Positions 10,558-21,105 of a stretch of 64,000 nt of DNA are shown here, piece after piece. Source of the stretch: Capronia americana (Eukaryota > Ascomycota > Eurotiomycetes > Chaetothyriales > Herpotrichiellaceae). The notes below the pieces were generated by a model, which worked only from the letters and a program-made list of their open reading frames with translations, was not told where the DNA came from and did not search any database. The stretch lies in assembly GCA_016110215.1 (NCBI GenBank), contig JADWQD010000018.1:186001-250000 (forward strand), given 5' to 3'. The first letter of the stretch is position 1, and each line of letters starts with the position of its first letter. Both the position numbers and the translations under genes were made by a program.

Positions 10558-11721
10558 ATGCCACCCCGCGAAGACCTGGTCGCATCGGCCGTGGTGTTCC
10601 TGCAGGACCCATCCGTCGCCTCAGCTCCCGTCGAAAAGCGAATCGAATTCCTCAAATCCAAAAACCTCACACAGGAAGAGATTGATATATCCCTGGCCCG
10701 GGCAGCCGGCGATGCGGGCCAGCAGCTTCCACCTCCGCAAAATGCACCCTACTACTCTGCTCCGGCACGGGGACCTCCAGGCCCGCGATACCCATACCCA
10801 TACAACCCCTACGGAGACTGGCAACCGCCTCCACCACCAGAACCGCCTCGGCGAGATTGGCGCGACTGGTTCATTATGGCGACCGTGGTTGGAGGAGCCA
10901 GCTACGGATTGTACACTCTGGCCCAGAGATATATCAAACCATTAATAGCGCCGCCAACACCACCACAGCTGGAGCAGGACAAAGCTGCTATCGATGAGCA
11001 ATTCAACAAAGCCTTCGCCTTGCTGGACACCCTGTCCTCGGACACCGCTGCCCTGAAAGAAGCCGAAGAAGCCCGCACTCAGCGCCTCGACAACGCAATC
11101 ACTGACATTGAAACCATCGTCGCGGAACTAAAGACCGCCAATATGCGCCGTGAAGACGATGCTCGCAGAATGGAATCGGAGATAAAGACCATGAAGGATA
11201 GCCTGCCCCGATCCATCGATAGTGTCAGAGATGCGAGTGAAAGACAGCTTAAGGAACTGAGCACCGAATTGGCAAGTCTGAAAGCCCTCATGGGTAACCG
11301 TCTTGGAAGCGCGTCTTTTGGTCCTGCAGCACAGGGAGTCCCAAGGACCCAGCCGGGTACATTCCCAGGACCAAGTGCGTCGGCTTCAATCAGCGCAGCC
11401 GCGACACCGAATACTGAGAACGCCCCTGGAAGCAGTGCGCCAAACCCGTCCAGACCCGTGCCGACCTACACCAGTTCAGCATCAGCAGTCCCTACATCTT
11501 CGTCAGTGCCAACGGCAAGACCAACATCTACCACTTCATTTGGCACCTCAGGCAGCAAAGCAGCCATCCCAGCCTGGCAGATGACAGCCGCAAACAAGGC
11601 CAAGGATATCAACAATCCCAGTCCTGCGGCAGCGAGCCACAACTCCAACGTACCGGTCACGAATGGGTCTACTCAGCAGGCTGATGGTGCCGAGGCCGTC
11701 GCTGCACTCAATGCGAGCTAG
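10558..11721 (+). CDS. pex14: Peroxisomal docking protein Pex14
   Basis: Single exon, 387 residues. Residues 4-50 carry the Pex14 N-terminal domain (PREDLVASAVVFLQDPSV, RIEFLKSKNLTQEEID) that binds the WxxxF/Y motifs of the import receptor Pex5. A proline- and tyrosine-rich linker follows, then one hydrophobic segment (FIMATVVGGASYGLYTLA, ~106-123) for anchoring in the peroxisomal membrane, then a coiled coil (~140-245) and a Ser/Thr/Pro-rich tail. The protein forms the docking site and translocation pore for matrix protein import with Pex13/Pex17. The ATG at 10558 has a strong gccacc context; an in-frame ATG five codons upstream (10543) is possible. Its stop lies only 50 bases from the stop of the convergent neighbour. 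Confidence 0.97.
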   Translation: MPPREDLVASAVVFLQDPSVASAPVEKRIEFLKSKNLTQEEIDISLARAAGDAGQQLPPPQNAPYYSAPARGPPGPRYPYPYNPYGDWQPPPPPEPPRRDWRDWFIMATVVGGASYGLYTLAQRYIKPLIAPPTPPQLEQDKAAIDEQFNKAFALLDTLSSDTAALKEAEEARTQRLDNAITDIETIVAELKTANMRREDDARRMESEIKTMKDSLPRSIDSVRDASERQLKELSTELASLKALMGNRLGSASFGPAAQGVPRTQPGTFPGPSASASISAAATPNTENAPGSSAPNPSRPVPTYTSSASAVPTSSSVPTARPTSTTSFGTSGSKAAIPAWQMTAANKAKDINNPSPAAASHNSNVPVTNGSTQQADGAEAVAALNAS

Positions 11722-11771
11722 TTTTGTATTGGTTTATAATTTTATATGAAAAGCGGCCGCTTCCTCTTTCG

Positions 11772-12911
11772 TTATTCGCCCTTGGTGTCGTCGCCGCCTC
11801 CAAAGCGTTGCCGTGCAATCTCCCTGAACAGGCTCATCGTCTTCTCCTCCCGTTCCTTCGCTGCCCGTGAGCGGGCCTCCCACTCCGCACGTCTTGCCCG
11901 GAGAATCTCCTCCTTCCTGGTTTCTCGCTCGTTCTTCTTCCTCTGGTTTTCCATTTTCATCCGCTTCAAGTCACCGAGACTATCCTCGTCGCCCATGACA
12001 TCTGCATCCCGCAGTTCTACGTCACCTGCCGCCTCTTTGCTTGTGGCGAACGCGCGGTTTGAGTCGGCCTTCTCGCGTTTCTTCTCGAGTTGCCGCTCGC
12101 GTGTGCCGGCTTCGGCCCGCGGTATCAGCTCGTCTAGCCTCTCCTTCTGCTGTTTCCTGTCGGTACGGCGGTCGTGGCGGATATCTTCGATATAGCGGCT
12201 TTTCACCGAGGTGGCGTCAAGAGATTGCTCATCTCGGACGCGGAGGTCCGTCAGGGATGGGATCGTGGGACCCGGAGCTCTTGACAGCGAGTCGGAATGG
12301 TCCTGATCTTCGTGTTGATCATTGTATGACAACAAGGACGTGGATGTCGGCAGAGAAGGTCCATAGTCGTCATCTGACCCAGCATTGTCGGCGTCGTCTT
12401 TGTGGGGGTGTAGTGTCGGGCCCGGCGATCTGCCACCGGGTCGACTTATCCTCGTCTGCGCGCCAGCGTCTCCCTGCGCTGATGTTTTTGCCTTCTCCAG
12501 TATCTTCGGATCGTACCATCCTTCGGCCAATTCTCCACGGTTCCTGGCATGTTAGCCACCCCGAAACCTCCACCCTGGAAGGAACAAAGCATGGGGTGCC
12601 TACCATTTCCCTACGAAACTCTTCCACCGTCCTCTAAGTTCTTTGTCATCTAGGTCTTCGAGGACGATGCGTTTCTGGATGTCTAGGTATAATGCAAACA
12701 GAGGGGTGTAGGTTGTCAGGTCGTGCCGGGAGAGGGAGCGGGCGTTGTTAGGAAGCGGCTTTGGCCGCGGGGATGTGGGTGCGGATGACTGGGTGCGGTT
12801 GTGGTGATGTTTGACTGAAGAGCGCGACCGGTGGTGATGATGAGGGTGTTTATCGGAGTGGTCATGGTGATAAGGTGAGCGCGAGCGACTTCTGTGGTGC
12901 CTGTCTGTCAT
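11772..12911 (-). CDS. Conserved RS/His-rich protein with GPALPP-like motifs
   Basis: Two exons on the minus strand, 12911-12604 and 12543-11772, with a 60-nt intron, giving 359 residues. The join yields KWNRGELAEGWYDP, a block I recognise from conserved fungal proteins often labelled RNA helicase HEL117-like (label recalled, not checked). I see no helicase motif. Residues 1-60 are SR- and His-rich, residues ~65-125 hold the conserved block, then come short GPS(L/I)P-type motifs (DDYGPSLP, GPTIPSL), then a highly charged Lys/Arg/Glu helix to the end. This composition suggests a nuclear, RNA-processing-associated protein; that is inference. The reading frame stays open for 110 codons upstream of the chosen ATG but offers no SR-type continuation, so I treat that part as leader. 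Confidence 0.78.
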
Positions 12912-13621
12912 TGTCCTTGGTGGGCTGCGTCGACGAAACCAATCTTGGAGAAGAACGTCGTTCCTCGAGATTTGCTGCGCCGAATCCTGGGTGTGAATCC
13001 GACTTCGTCCTTTGAGTGGATGCATCCATGTTGCCGCTCTACGCATATTACGGTGTAAGATAAGTCCAGAGTTCTTCTGGTCTTCTCTTCTGGCCCAAAG
13101 CCGCTGATAACTTCTATCATGATCTGCCTTCTCCTTGAGTTGCACCGAGCAATAAGAACGAGTCCAGCTGAACCTTGAGTGAAATATGTACTCGTACTTC
13201 CTTTGACCGAGTTTGTCTTTTTGATTTCTTCTGATCAACAATGCTAACTGTCGGGCCGATTCTCGTTGGGATTGCTAAGTCATGCCCTTGATTGACATGA
13301 TCAGGTCTCTATCCATAGATCTTATTAAATGTGACATCCTCAAGACCTGGCTGCTTCTACTGGACTGCGTTTTCATTCAACTGCTGCCTCGGTCCTTGTC
13401 ATGGTTGGCGCTCTGCTCGGATCCTGTCAAGACATCTGTCGAGATAGGCGCATTGATTGAAAGAGAGCCTCCGCGGGCATTTAGAGCAGCGAGATATCCG
13501 CCAAGCTTCCTGATGTTCCGGTCTCGAGAAGTTTTCCTCCATCGCGCTTCACCCCTCATATCCTCTTCTTGTATAGACATCTTCCGCTTTCTGTTCCCAT
13601 AGAGATAGAATTCTTGTCAGC
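12912..13621. promoter_or_regulatory. Divergent promoter region (RS-rich gene / SurE-TTL gene)
   Basis: About 710 bases between two divergent start codons. The left half is an open frame continuing from the RS-rich gene, probably chance. No recognised element. Confidence 0.4.
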
Positions 13622-16052
13622 ATGCATATTCTTGTGGGTACCATGAGGCTGCTCGCCAGAAACGTAAGCTCACTTCACACAGGTTGTGAACGATGACGGC
13701 CCTCCGTCGAACCAGTCATCACCGTATGTTCACTCGCTGGTATCTACGCTTCAAGATGCCGGTCATCTCGTCTCCGTTGTTTTGCCTCACGTTCAGAGAT
13801 CCTGGATCGGGAAGGCTCATATGGTCGGCCAGACTCTGACCCCGACCTACTTTCGCCCTGGCAACATTCTGAAGGACGACGGCGTCACCGCGGATCGTCC
13901 CTTTGATGATGGAGGGGAAGAATGGATTCTGATAGACGGCACTCCGGCCTCATGCGCCCAGATTGGTCTTCACCACGTCTTCAAGGATAGAGGTCCGATC
14001 GACCTTGTGGTCAGCGGTCCCAACTACGGACGCAATACCACTGCTGTATTTGCCCTTTCCAGCGGGACCATTGGTGGGGCGATGGAAGCTGCGATGAACG
14101 GCGTCAAGAGTATCGCTTTGTCTTACGCCTTTGATTCAAGAGAGCATGATCCCGAAATCATTTCTGAGGCGTCAAAGCTGAGCACCCGGCTTATAGAGAA
14201 GCTGGTTGAACAGTGGCCGCACGACGTACACTTGTACAGTATCAATGTCCCTCTCCGCAAAGGAGTCACGAACAACAAGATCGTGTACACCGAGATGATA
14301 CAAAACCGTTGGATTAGCGGCAGCTCGTTCACAGAATTGCCCGAGGAGGCTGACGACAATAACCCTAATGAGGAAGAGCAATTTATTCGCGAGACGGGCG
14401 AACTCAATGGGAACGGTGCTACGGTTACGAGAAGAGCACATCGCAAGTTCAAATGGTCCCCGAACTTCGCAGACGTGCGGAAGTCTGTCGTTGATGCTGG
14501 CAAAGGTGACGGATGGGAAGTACAACAAGGGAACGTCACGTAAGTCCCTGACCACGAAACTAGAAATACTTGGTATACTGACGAGCATAGTGTGACGCCG
14601 TTAGTGGCGAATTTCTGGCATCTGCCCCATTACACTGGAGAAATCAAGCTGTGAGTAAGTTGACCATTGACTTTCTCCTTCGCTTCGATTGCGTGCATCT
14701 ACTGATTTGACCTATCGCCCAGAGACGAATCTAGTGCAAACTCGATAGACCATGTGGACAATTCTGCTGCAGCGCCTATCTATGCACTGATTGACTACCC
14801 AGAAGAATATGTACAACCGCTGATCCTGGCTTCCATGAGGCAATTGAGGCCTATCCCTGTCAAGCTCCTGTCTTCCTTCAGGGATCTACCTCGTCCCACA
14901 AATCGCGTGTTGCAGTTCACTGCATACGAAGCAATAGACTTCGAGCATGCAATGCAGCATCCTCAGACCTCGCTTGTATGTGCATATATCATTCGGAAAG
15001 CGCTCGTCCGCAAGCACTATCTGTCCAACACTGTTTCGGCTTGGCTAGTCAAGCACCCTGAAAGCATCTTGGCAAGGCATTTCAAGCCCTCTGTCCATTT
15101 CGAACTTGACTACGCCGAATTCCTGGACGAAGCATTAGTGGATGCATGGGACTTGAATGCGAGCATGGCGGAGAATGACCAAAAGGAATGTACCGACCGA
15201 AAACAGTGGTGGATCCTAAAGCCCGGCATGAGCGATGGTGGCAATGGCATCCGGCTCTTCTCGAGCCTGGAAGAACTTCAAGCTATTTTCGAGGAGTGGG
15301 AAGAGGGCGTGTCTGAGCCCGACCACGAGGCCGAAGTCCCAGACGAAGGAGACTCGCCTGACTCCCCTTCTACGAGCCAACAAGGTGGTGCCTCTGAAGG
15401 TAACGCAATGACGTCTCAGCTTAGACACTTCATTGCTCAACCTTACATCGACCCACCCTTGCTATTGGAATCGTACGGGAATCGCAAATTCCACATCCGA
15501 ACGTATGTATTGGCAGTTGGGGCCCTGAAAGTCCATGTCTACCGGGAGATGCTGGTCTTGTTCGCGGCCAAGGCGTATGAGTCGCCTGCTTCCACCACTG
15601 GTGCGGACATGCTTGACCTCGCACAACACCTCACAAATACCTGCTTCCAAGCTGAAGCGACCAAGAAGTCTTCTGTTTACCGGTACTGGGATCTCCATCC
15701 GAGCGGAGTGCGGCCCAGCTGGATGGAGGACATCTTCCGCCAGATATGCGACATAACAGGTGAGGTGTTTGAGGCTGCGGCTCGTGAACAGATGATACAC
15801 TTCCAAGCACGGCCGAATGCATTCGAGATTTTCGGCGTGGACTTCCTAGTGGACAGTGATTATAATGCTTGGCTGTTGGAACTAAATGCGTATCCCGACT
15901 TCAAGCAGACGGGCCGGGATTTGCAGGACGCGGTGGTCGGTGGCCTTTTCCAGGAAGTCACAAAGACTGCCATTGCGCCATTCTTCGGGCTTGCCACCTC
16001 TGGAAGCACTCAGATGCCGCTTGTTCGATCTATCGACCTAGGCCGGGGATGA
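13622..16052 (+). CDS. PBY1: SurE phosphatase - tubulin-tyrosine-ligase-like fusion (Pby1 family)
   Basis: Four exons: 13622-13633, 13683-14539, 14591-14650 and 14723-16052, giving 752 residues (yeast Pby1 is about the same size). The 12-nt first exon codes MHIL, and the splice creates MHILVVNDDGPP, the SurE metal-binding start; SGPNYGRNT is a further SurE motif. The N-terminal ~300 residues are the SurE nucleotidase fold. From ~330 on comes an ATP-grasp TTL domain with KPGMSDGGNGIRLF, RKFHIRTYVL and FGVDFLVDSDYNAWLLELNA (nucleotide and Mg binding). In yeast the protein associates with the decapping enzyme in P-bodies. The substrate of the ligase half is not established. Confidence 0.95.
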
Positions 16053-17123
16053 CGGTCACTGGCAACGAGATCAAGCGGGCCGCTTCATCTCTCATTTGGC
16101 ATACGCTTCTGATCGGCGGGCTCTCCGCCCGCTCTTAGACCATGTTGTGCCACCCGAGTTGGAGCAGCAAGCTGCAAACACTTCAGCATGTCCATATGCA
16201 GCGCGACATTAGTCTTCCTGCAGAACACTCTTTCCGGGGGTAGTTGATCCGTTGTGCCATAAGCCAGCGGCCAATTGCAACGCGCAACATGTTCTTGAGG
16301 GTGCGCCGACGTCTTCTGCGCCAGTTCACATGATGCTGAATGGAGCGAGACTCGAAATGCATGGCATTGGCATCCCAACTGTGGGACGCAAGCGGATGGC
16401 GGCCCGGCCTGAATGTCGTCGACACGGGGACGTGCCAAGTTTGAGAGACTGCAAAGCTGGCGTTGCACAGTGGTGCTGTCCATGGGAATCTGACACCAAC
16501 CCGCGCCCAGTGTCGGGTCACCTCTTCGAGTGTCTCGCACTCGTTTTAGTACATCCTTGCCACTTGTAAATTCGACCCTCGAATGTCTGAATGACGAGGT
16601 GAAGACATTGTCTCCCCGCCAGCTCGCGTACGCCGACTAATGCAAGGCTGAGATGTGCTTGGAGCCAAGTGGAAGAGAACGAGCAGCGAGGCGTCTTGCT
16701 TTTGCCATCGACATGGGATCATCGCACGGCCGTAATGCCTCGAGTCAAGCATGGCCTTAGGGGCCAGTCGCGCCTGCCGCATCGCCTGTATGGAGCCTGC
16801 CCCTCCATCGCTCACCAGAGACGTGCGAAGAAGACGGGGGTGACAACAATCCGCGATGAGAAGTGAGCGCCTGCAAACTTCACTTTTCAATCACCGAAGC
16901 AACAGCAATCAGCTCTACACTCTTTGTGTCTTTGACTGTCAATTTTCTCGCATCAGGCAAAGTTGTATGATTCGGCGATCAGGCCCTCCCGCAATTCATT
17001 GCTCATTTCGGCTTTCTAGGCAGACATCGCGTCGCCTTCATCGAATTAAGCCTTGCTACAATTCGCCGTGGATTCACTTCACCTTCTCCTCTCCAAGTCT
17101 CAATTTAATAACAAGACGGCAGC
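16053..17123. other. Intergenic, no gene recognised
   Basis: About 1.07 kb between two plus-strand genes. The right end is an AT- and pyrimidine-rich leader of the ABC transporter. Antisense open frames near 16.1-16.5 kb show no family features. Confidence 0.5.
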
Positions 17124-20100
17124 ATGATACCGAACTCCCCCTCTGAAACGACCTTGAGTTTGAGAGTGTTTCAGATACTGACCGTCACCGCCCCGGTCCT
17201 CTTCTTCGCCATCGCCAGCATTGTTTCCTCGTTCTCAGCGACGCAGCCATCAAAAGCTGGAGAGGGAAGACTGCACAAGACTCAGCTCTCACTTGCACTT
17301 GTCGCCACGGTACTCTCGGCTGCGGAAGCTGCTGTCGATCTCGAGAAGTCGGACCCGTCGAAGATTTCGGACCCGGATGCCGTCTACGCGCTCTTCCTTA
17401 CTTTGGTCTATGTCATACTCTCCATTGGCCTTGTTGACGACAATGCTATTGCATCATACCCTCACCATGGAGCCTGGGCTATCCTCCTCGTCTGCCAAGG
17501 CACCGTCTTCGCCCTCTCCATTCCCGGTGCATCCTCAACGGACAAACTCCTTTTAGCGCGCGGCCTCTTCCAAGGTCTGCAGCTCGCAGTCACTCTCATC
17601 CTCCTCGCGGGTAGCTTGTTAATACGGTATTTGCAGCACAGAAAACACAAGGGAACCGAAGACGAAACCCGGCCTCTGCTTGCCGGGGAGGCCTCTGCGA
17701 CTGGGCCAGCTGTTAGCAACGAAGCGAAAGAGCTAGATGACGATGAAGTCGACAGACTGCGCATTCGGAATCGACCATTTTGGCAATATGTATCTTCGTT
17801 CAAGGTCTTCGTGCCGTACATGTACCCAAAGTCGCCCAAACTACAGCTCTACTTCACCGGGATGTGTATCTTCAGCGCCGGGACAAGAGTGGTGATAATT
17901 GCTCTCCCTCTCACGCTGGGGGCCTTGGTCAACCGCTTAGGGGATTCGGTCCCATGGAAACCAATCGCCGTGTTTGTGCTACTCAAATTCTTGACATCAT
18001 CCGCCGGTGTGCCACTGATTGAGACTTGGCTATCCTACCGGCTGAACATCGATCTGGCGCACGCTTTGCAGCGACACTGCTACGACCACATCATGAATCT
18101 TTCAGCAGACTTCCATGACAACAAGAAATCATCGGTCATCTGGCAAGTCATGAATCAAGGTCAGGATGTGATCGACCTATTCCACGATATGTTGTTCGAA
18201 TTCGTGCCTCAAATGATAGACCTGATATCTGCGGCCGTGGTTCTGACATGCCTCTTCGGCCTCTACATGACGTTCATCGTCGCGACAACGGCCATTCTGT
18301 ACTACTGGCTGACCTTCAAAGCACTCATTACCAAGAGATCTTTACGACGGTCCTGGCTTGATGCATACCACGACCAGTACTACCAGATGAGCGAGTCAAC
18401 CTTGAATTGGTCCACAGTTTGTTACTTTGGCCGCATTCCCCACGAACTGCGGAAATACCAGGAGAAGGGCGACATCACTCGCGGCAAGATGCTGATGTGG
18501 TGGTCGTGGGAGTTCTGGACTCGTGGGCTGCGCAATATAGTCCCTTGCGCCACCTTCGCTGCTGCATGCATCGTGGCGGCCTTGCAGATTGCACGTCGTC
18601 AGCTCAACGTCGGAGACTTTGTAATCTTGATCACATACTGGTCGCAACTCACCGGGCCCTTGTCTTCGATTGCGGGTGAGCTTTCGAGATTGACTGAGAT
18701 GCTGGTCAACGCTGAGAAGTTGGTGGTTCTACTGGAAAAGACGCCCCACGTCCAGGACTTGCCCCTTGCTCGACCCTTCACGTTTTTGGAAGGCGCCGTG
18801 CAGTTTGAGAACGTTTCATTCTCGTATGACGGCAAGCGTCAAGTGACCAAGGGCATCACTTTTCGCGCCGCGCCCGGCACAACCATTGCTCTGGTCGGAC
18901 AAACTGGGGGAGGGAAGAGCACCATCCTGCGACTCTTGTTCCGATTCTACGATGTTGACCAGGGCCGAATCCTGGTTGACGGCCAAGACATCCGACACGT
19001 CAAGATGGAGAGCTTCCGTAAGCATATCGCCATGGTACCGCAGAATCCCGTCGTCTTTAATATGTCGATCTTGGAGAACGTTAGGTATCCTGACATTGAC
19101 TGTACGGACGAAGAGGCAATTGAGGCTTGCAAGGCCGCGGCATTACACGACAAGGTCATGTCCTTCACTAAAGGCTATCAGGAGAAGGTTGGCGAGCGTG
19201 GCACGAAGCTTTCCGGTGGCGAACTTCAGCGACTCGCGATTGCGAGGGCAATTCTGAAGAAGGCTGACATCCTGCTCTTGGATGAAGCCACCAGCGCGGT
19301 TGACAGCATCACCGAGAAGACTATCCAGGCGAGCATTCGCCAGCTCTGTGCAGGCAAAACCGCCTTCGTGATCGCGCACCGCCTTTCAACGATTTTACAC
19401 GCTGATCATATACTTGTCATTCGTGACGGTCAAATTGTCGAGGCTGGTTCGCACGAGACTTTGATCAAACAGGTTGGCGCATATAACGAGTTGTGGCGGA
19501 GCCAGCTTCGGCTTCAGGCCGACGAGCGTTCTCGTTCGCGGTCGAGATCTCCACAAAAGTCATACGCCAACGTCCTCGTCAACGATCTGAACAGCAGTGG
19601 GGAAGAGAGTCAAACCCTTGTTAAGAGCCTGAGCAGAAGCAGCAAAGATAGGAAAACCTCGGAGCAAGCCCATGCTGACGATGGCGAAACTTCAAGCATT
19701 TATGAGAATGACCAAAAAGCCCGTGACGAGTCGCATGCCAATGCTGACGGACGAGGTAGAACCCTCTCAAAGAGATTTGCCGGGGCGCTGAGCAGGAGAA
19801 TGTCACGCCCAAAATCGCCCAAAAAGGGACAGTCCTCAGATTCGGGACTGAACCCCGATGCTCGGACGTTCAGACCGTCACGATCGAAGTCGCCCCAGAA
19901 GGATGGATCCTCAGAGTCTGCCCTGAGACCCGATGTCCGTACATTCAGACCGCGGCGGTTCCAAGACGGACAGAACAGCACAAGTTTCTCAGAAGACGCG
20001 CCCAGCATACCTGAGGTTTGTCTCAGACGTACGACCGGCGAGCCCTTGAACCAGATTGGGCCCACAATGCCCGCGAATAACGAAAATAGCTCCAAGGCAT

Positions 20101-20588
20101 CTCCGGTACAGGCGGTATTTCAGTTGAAGCGAAAGTGGGCTGGACATGGTCGGGAGACTCTCGACAGCAGCGGAGATCCGGGAGGCTATGACGTAGCAGA
20201 GGCTACACCGGACGCTGACGATGCTCAGTCCGAGAGGCCAGAAGCCGAAGGGATCGAGGGGAAGCAGATCAAGTTTGTGTCGGGATACGTCCGTCGGCGG
20301 CAGACCGCGAGCGAGCCTTTTCCAGAAAGCGTCAATGAAGAGGACGATTCGGAAGACTCATTAGGAGATGGAAATATCATGCATTCGGCAAAGTACTCGA
20401 GGCTGCCGCAGATGCCGCGAGGACGAGCTGTGTCGGCTGTGGAAAGGAAGGCCATCAAGGAGCAGGGAAGCGGAGAGAGGTCGCCGGACGACAACGAGCC
20501 TCGAGCCCCGGTGAATACAGCAGCAACCAGTCCCGGCGTCCTTACACCCAAGTCGAACCAGAAATTCTGCAGCAGCTTCCTCGCCTAA
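17124..20588 (+). CDS. HMT1-type ABC half-transporter with long C-terminal tail
   Basis: Uninterrupted frame of 1154 residues. Residues ~10-210 are an extra set of about five membrane helices (TMD0), ~240-530 the six-helix ABC membrane domain, and ~555-790 the nucleotide-binding domain with Walker A LVGQTGGGKSTIL (~590), signature LSGGELQRLAIARAI (~695) and Walker B ADILLLDEATSA (~717). TMD0 plus one TMD-NBD unit is the layout of fission-yeast Hmt1, a vacuolar exporter of phytochelatin/glutathione-metal conjugates, so a role in vacuolar metal or conjugate detoxification is likely. The last ~350 residues are a basic, serine-rich, presumably cytosolic extension with SRSRSPQKS-type motifs and an internal 25-residue duplication. 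Family members usually end soon after the NBD. Confidence 0.93.
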   Translation: MIPNSPSETTLSLRVFQILTVTAPVLFFAIASIVSSFSATQPSKAGEGRLHKTQLSLALVATVLSAAEAAVDLEKSDPSKISDPDAVYALFLTLVYVILSIGLVDDNAIASYPHHGAWAILLVCQGTVFALSIPGASSTDKLLLARGLFQGLQLAVTLILLAGSLLIRYLQHRKHKGTEDETRPLLAGEASATGPAVSNEAKELDDDEVDRLRIRNRPFWQYVSSFKVFVPYMYPKSPKLQLYFTGMCIFSAGTRVVIIALPLTLGALVNRLGDSVPWKPIAVFVLLKFLTSSAGVPLIETWLSYRLNIDLAHALQRHCYDHIMNLSADFHDNKKSSVIWQVMNQGQDVIDLFHDMLFEFVPQMIDLISAAVVLTCLFGLYMTFIVATTAILYYWLTFKALITKRSLRRSWLDAYHDQYYQMSESTLNWSTVCYFGRIPHELRKYQEKGDITRGKMLMWWSWEFWTRGLRNIVPCATFAAACIVAALQIARRQLNVGDFVILITYWSQLTGPLSSIAGELSRLTEMLVNAEKLVVLLEKTPHVQDLPLARPFTFLEGAVQFENVSFSYDGKRQVTKGITFRAAPGTTIALVGQTGGGKSTILRLLFRFYDVDQGRILVDGQDIRHVKMESFRKHIAMVPQNPVVFNMSILENVRYPDIDCTDEEAIEACKAAALHDKVMSFTKGYQEKVGERGTKLSGGELQRLAIARAILKKADILLLDEATSAVDSITEKTIQASIRQLCAGKTAFVIAHRLSTILHADHILVIRDGQIVEAGSHETLIKQVGAYNELWRSQLRLQADERSRSRSRSPQKSYANVLVNDLNSSGEESQTLVKSLSRSSKDRKTSEQAHADDGETSSIYENDQKARDESHANADGRGRTLSKRFAGALSRRMSRPKSPKKGQSSDSGLNPDARTFRPSRSKSPQKDGSSESALRPDVRTFRPRRFQDGQNSTSFSEDAPSIPEVCLRRTTGEPLNQIGPTMPANNENSSKASPVQAVFQLKRKWAGHGRETLDSSGDPGGYDVAEATPDADDAQSERPEAEGIEGKQIKFVSGYVRRRQTASEPFPESVNEEDDSEDSLGDGNIMHSAKYSRLPQMPRGRAVSAVERKAIKEQGSGERSPDDNEPRAPVNTAATSPGVLTPKSNQKFCSSFLA
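19803..19952 (+). repeat. Tandem 25-codon duplication in ABC transporter tail
   Basis: Two adjacent 75-nt units encode 25-residue repeats that share the pattern S-R-x-K-S-P-x-K ... S-S-(D/E)-S ... P-D-(A/V)-R-T-F-R-P. The residues agree at most positions while the DNA has diverged. Confidence 0.9.
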
Positions 20589-21105
20589 TGCAGTCCGGCG
20601 AGGCATGGAGTGGAGAGTATCCCTAAGACTGCATCTTTTAGCCGCAACGGATGGGCCAAACGCAACAATAGAGCTGAGCAGCATGATACTCCTGCCGCCG
20701 TCGTACAGGCGACACGCTGGCTTTTGAGCAGCAGCAAAATTCCGTTGATAGCAGATACGTACGATCCAATTATCTGAAATGAGCGGGTGTTGAAGATAGT
20801 CTACGCGCTTTCAACGATGCTGTCACATTGGAAGGCATTTCTCGCGCCGACGATGATGAGTTGTCACGACGTTAGTGTCTGAGCAGGTTCCTGGGAAATA
20901 ATCACAGCCAAAGGTCCTATATCACTACATATTTGTAGAGACACATAGTCACAGGGCGTGGCTGCCGAAAGAGGGGGAGCGACATTCGTGTCGTCGTTTT
21001 TCTCCACATCTTCACATCTTGCCGTCTTGTACATATTCATGACGCCGCCTGACACTCTCTGCACGCCTTCCAGAAAATGTCTTGTCCGTCGCTCACTACC
21101 ACGAA
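20589..21105. other. Intergenic, no gene recognised
   Basis: 3' region of the ABC gene and promoter of the next transporter. Nothing specific is seen. Confidence 0.5.

Noticed and set aside
12912..13241. 110-codon upstream continuation of the RS-rich gene frame
   Set aside because: The SR/His-rich start after the ATG at 12911 looks like a natural N-terminus; the upstream part has no such composition and is probably leader read by chance.
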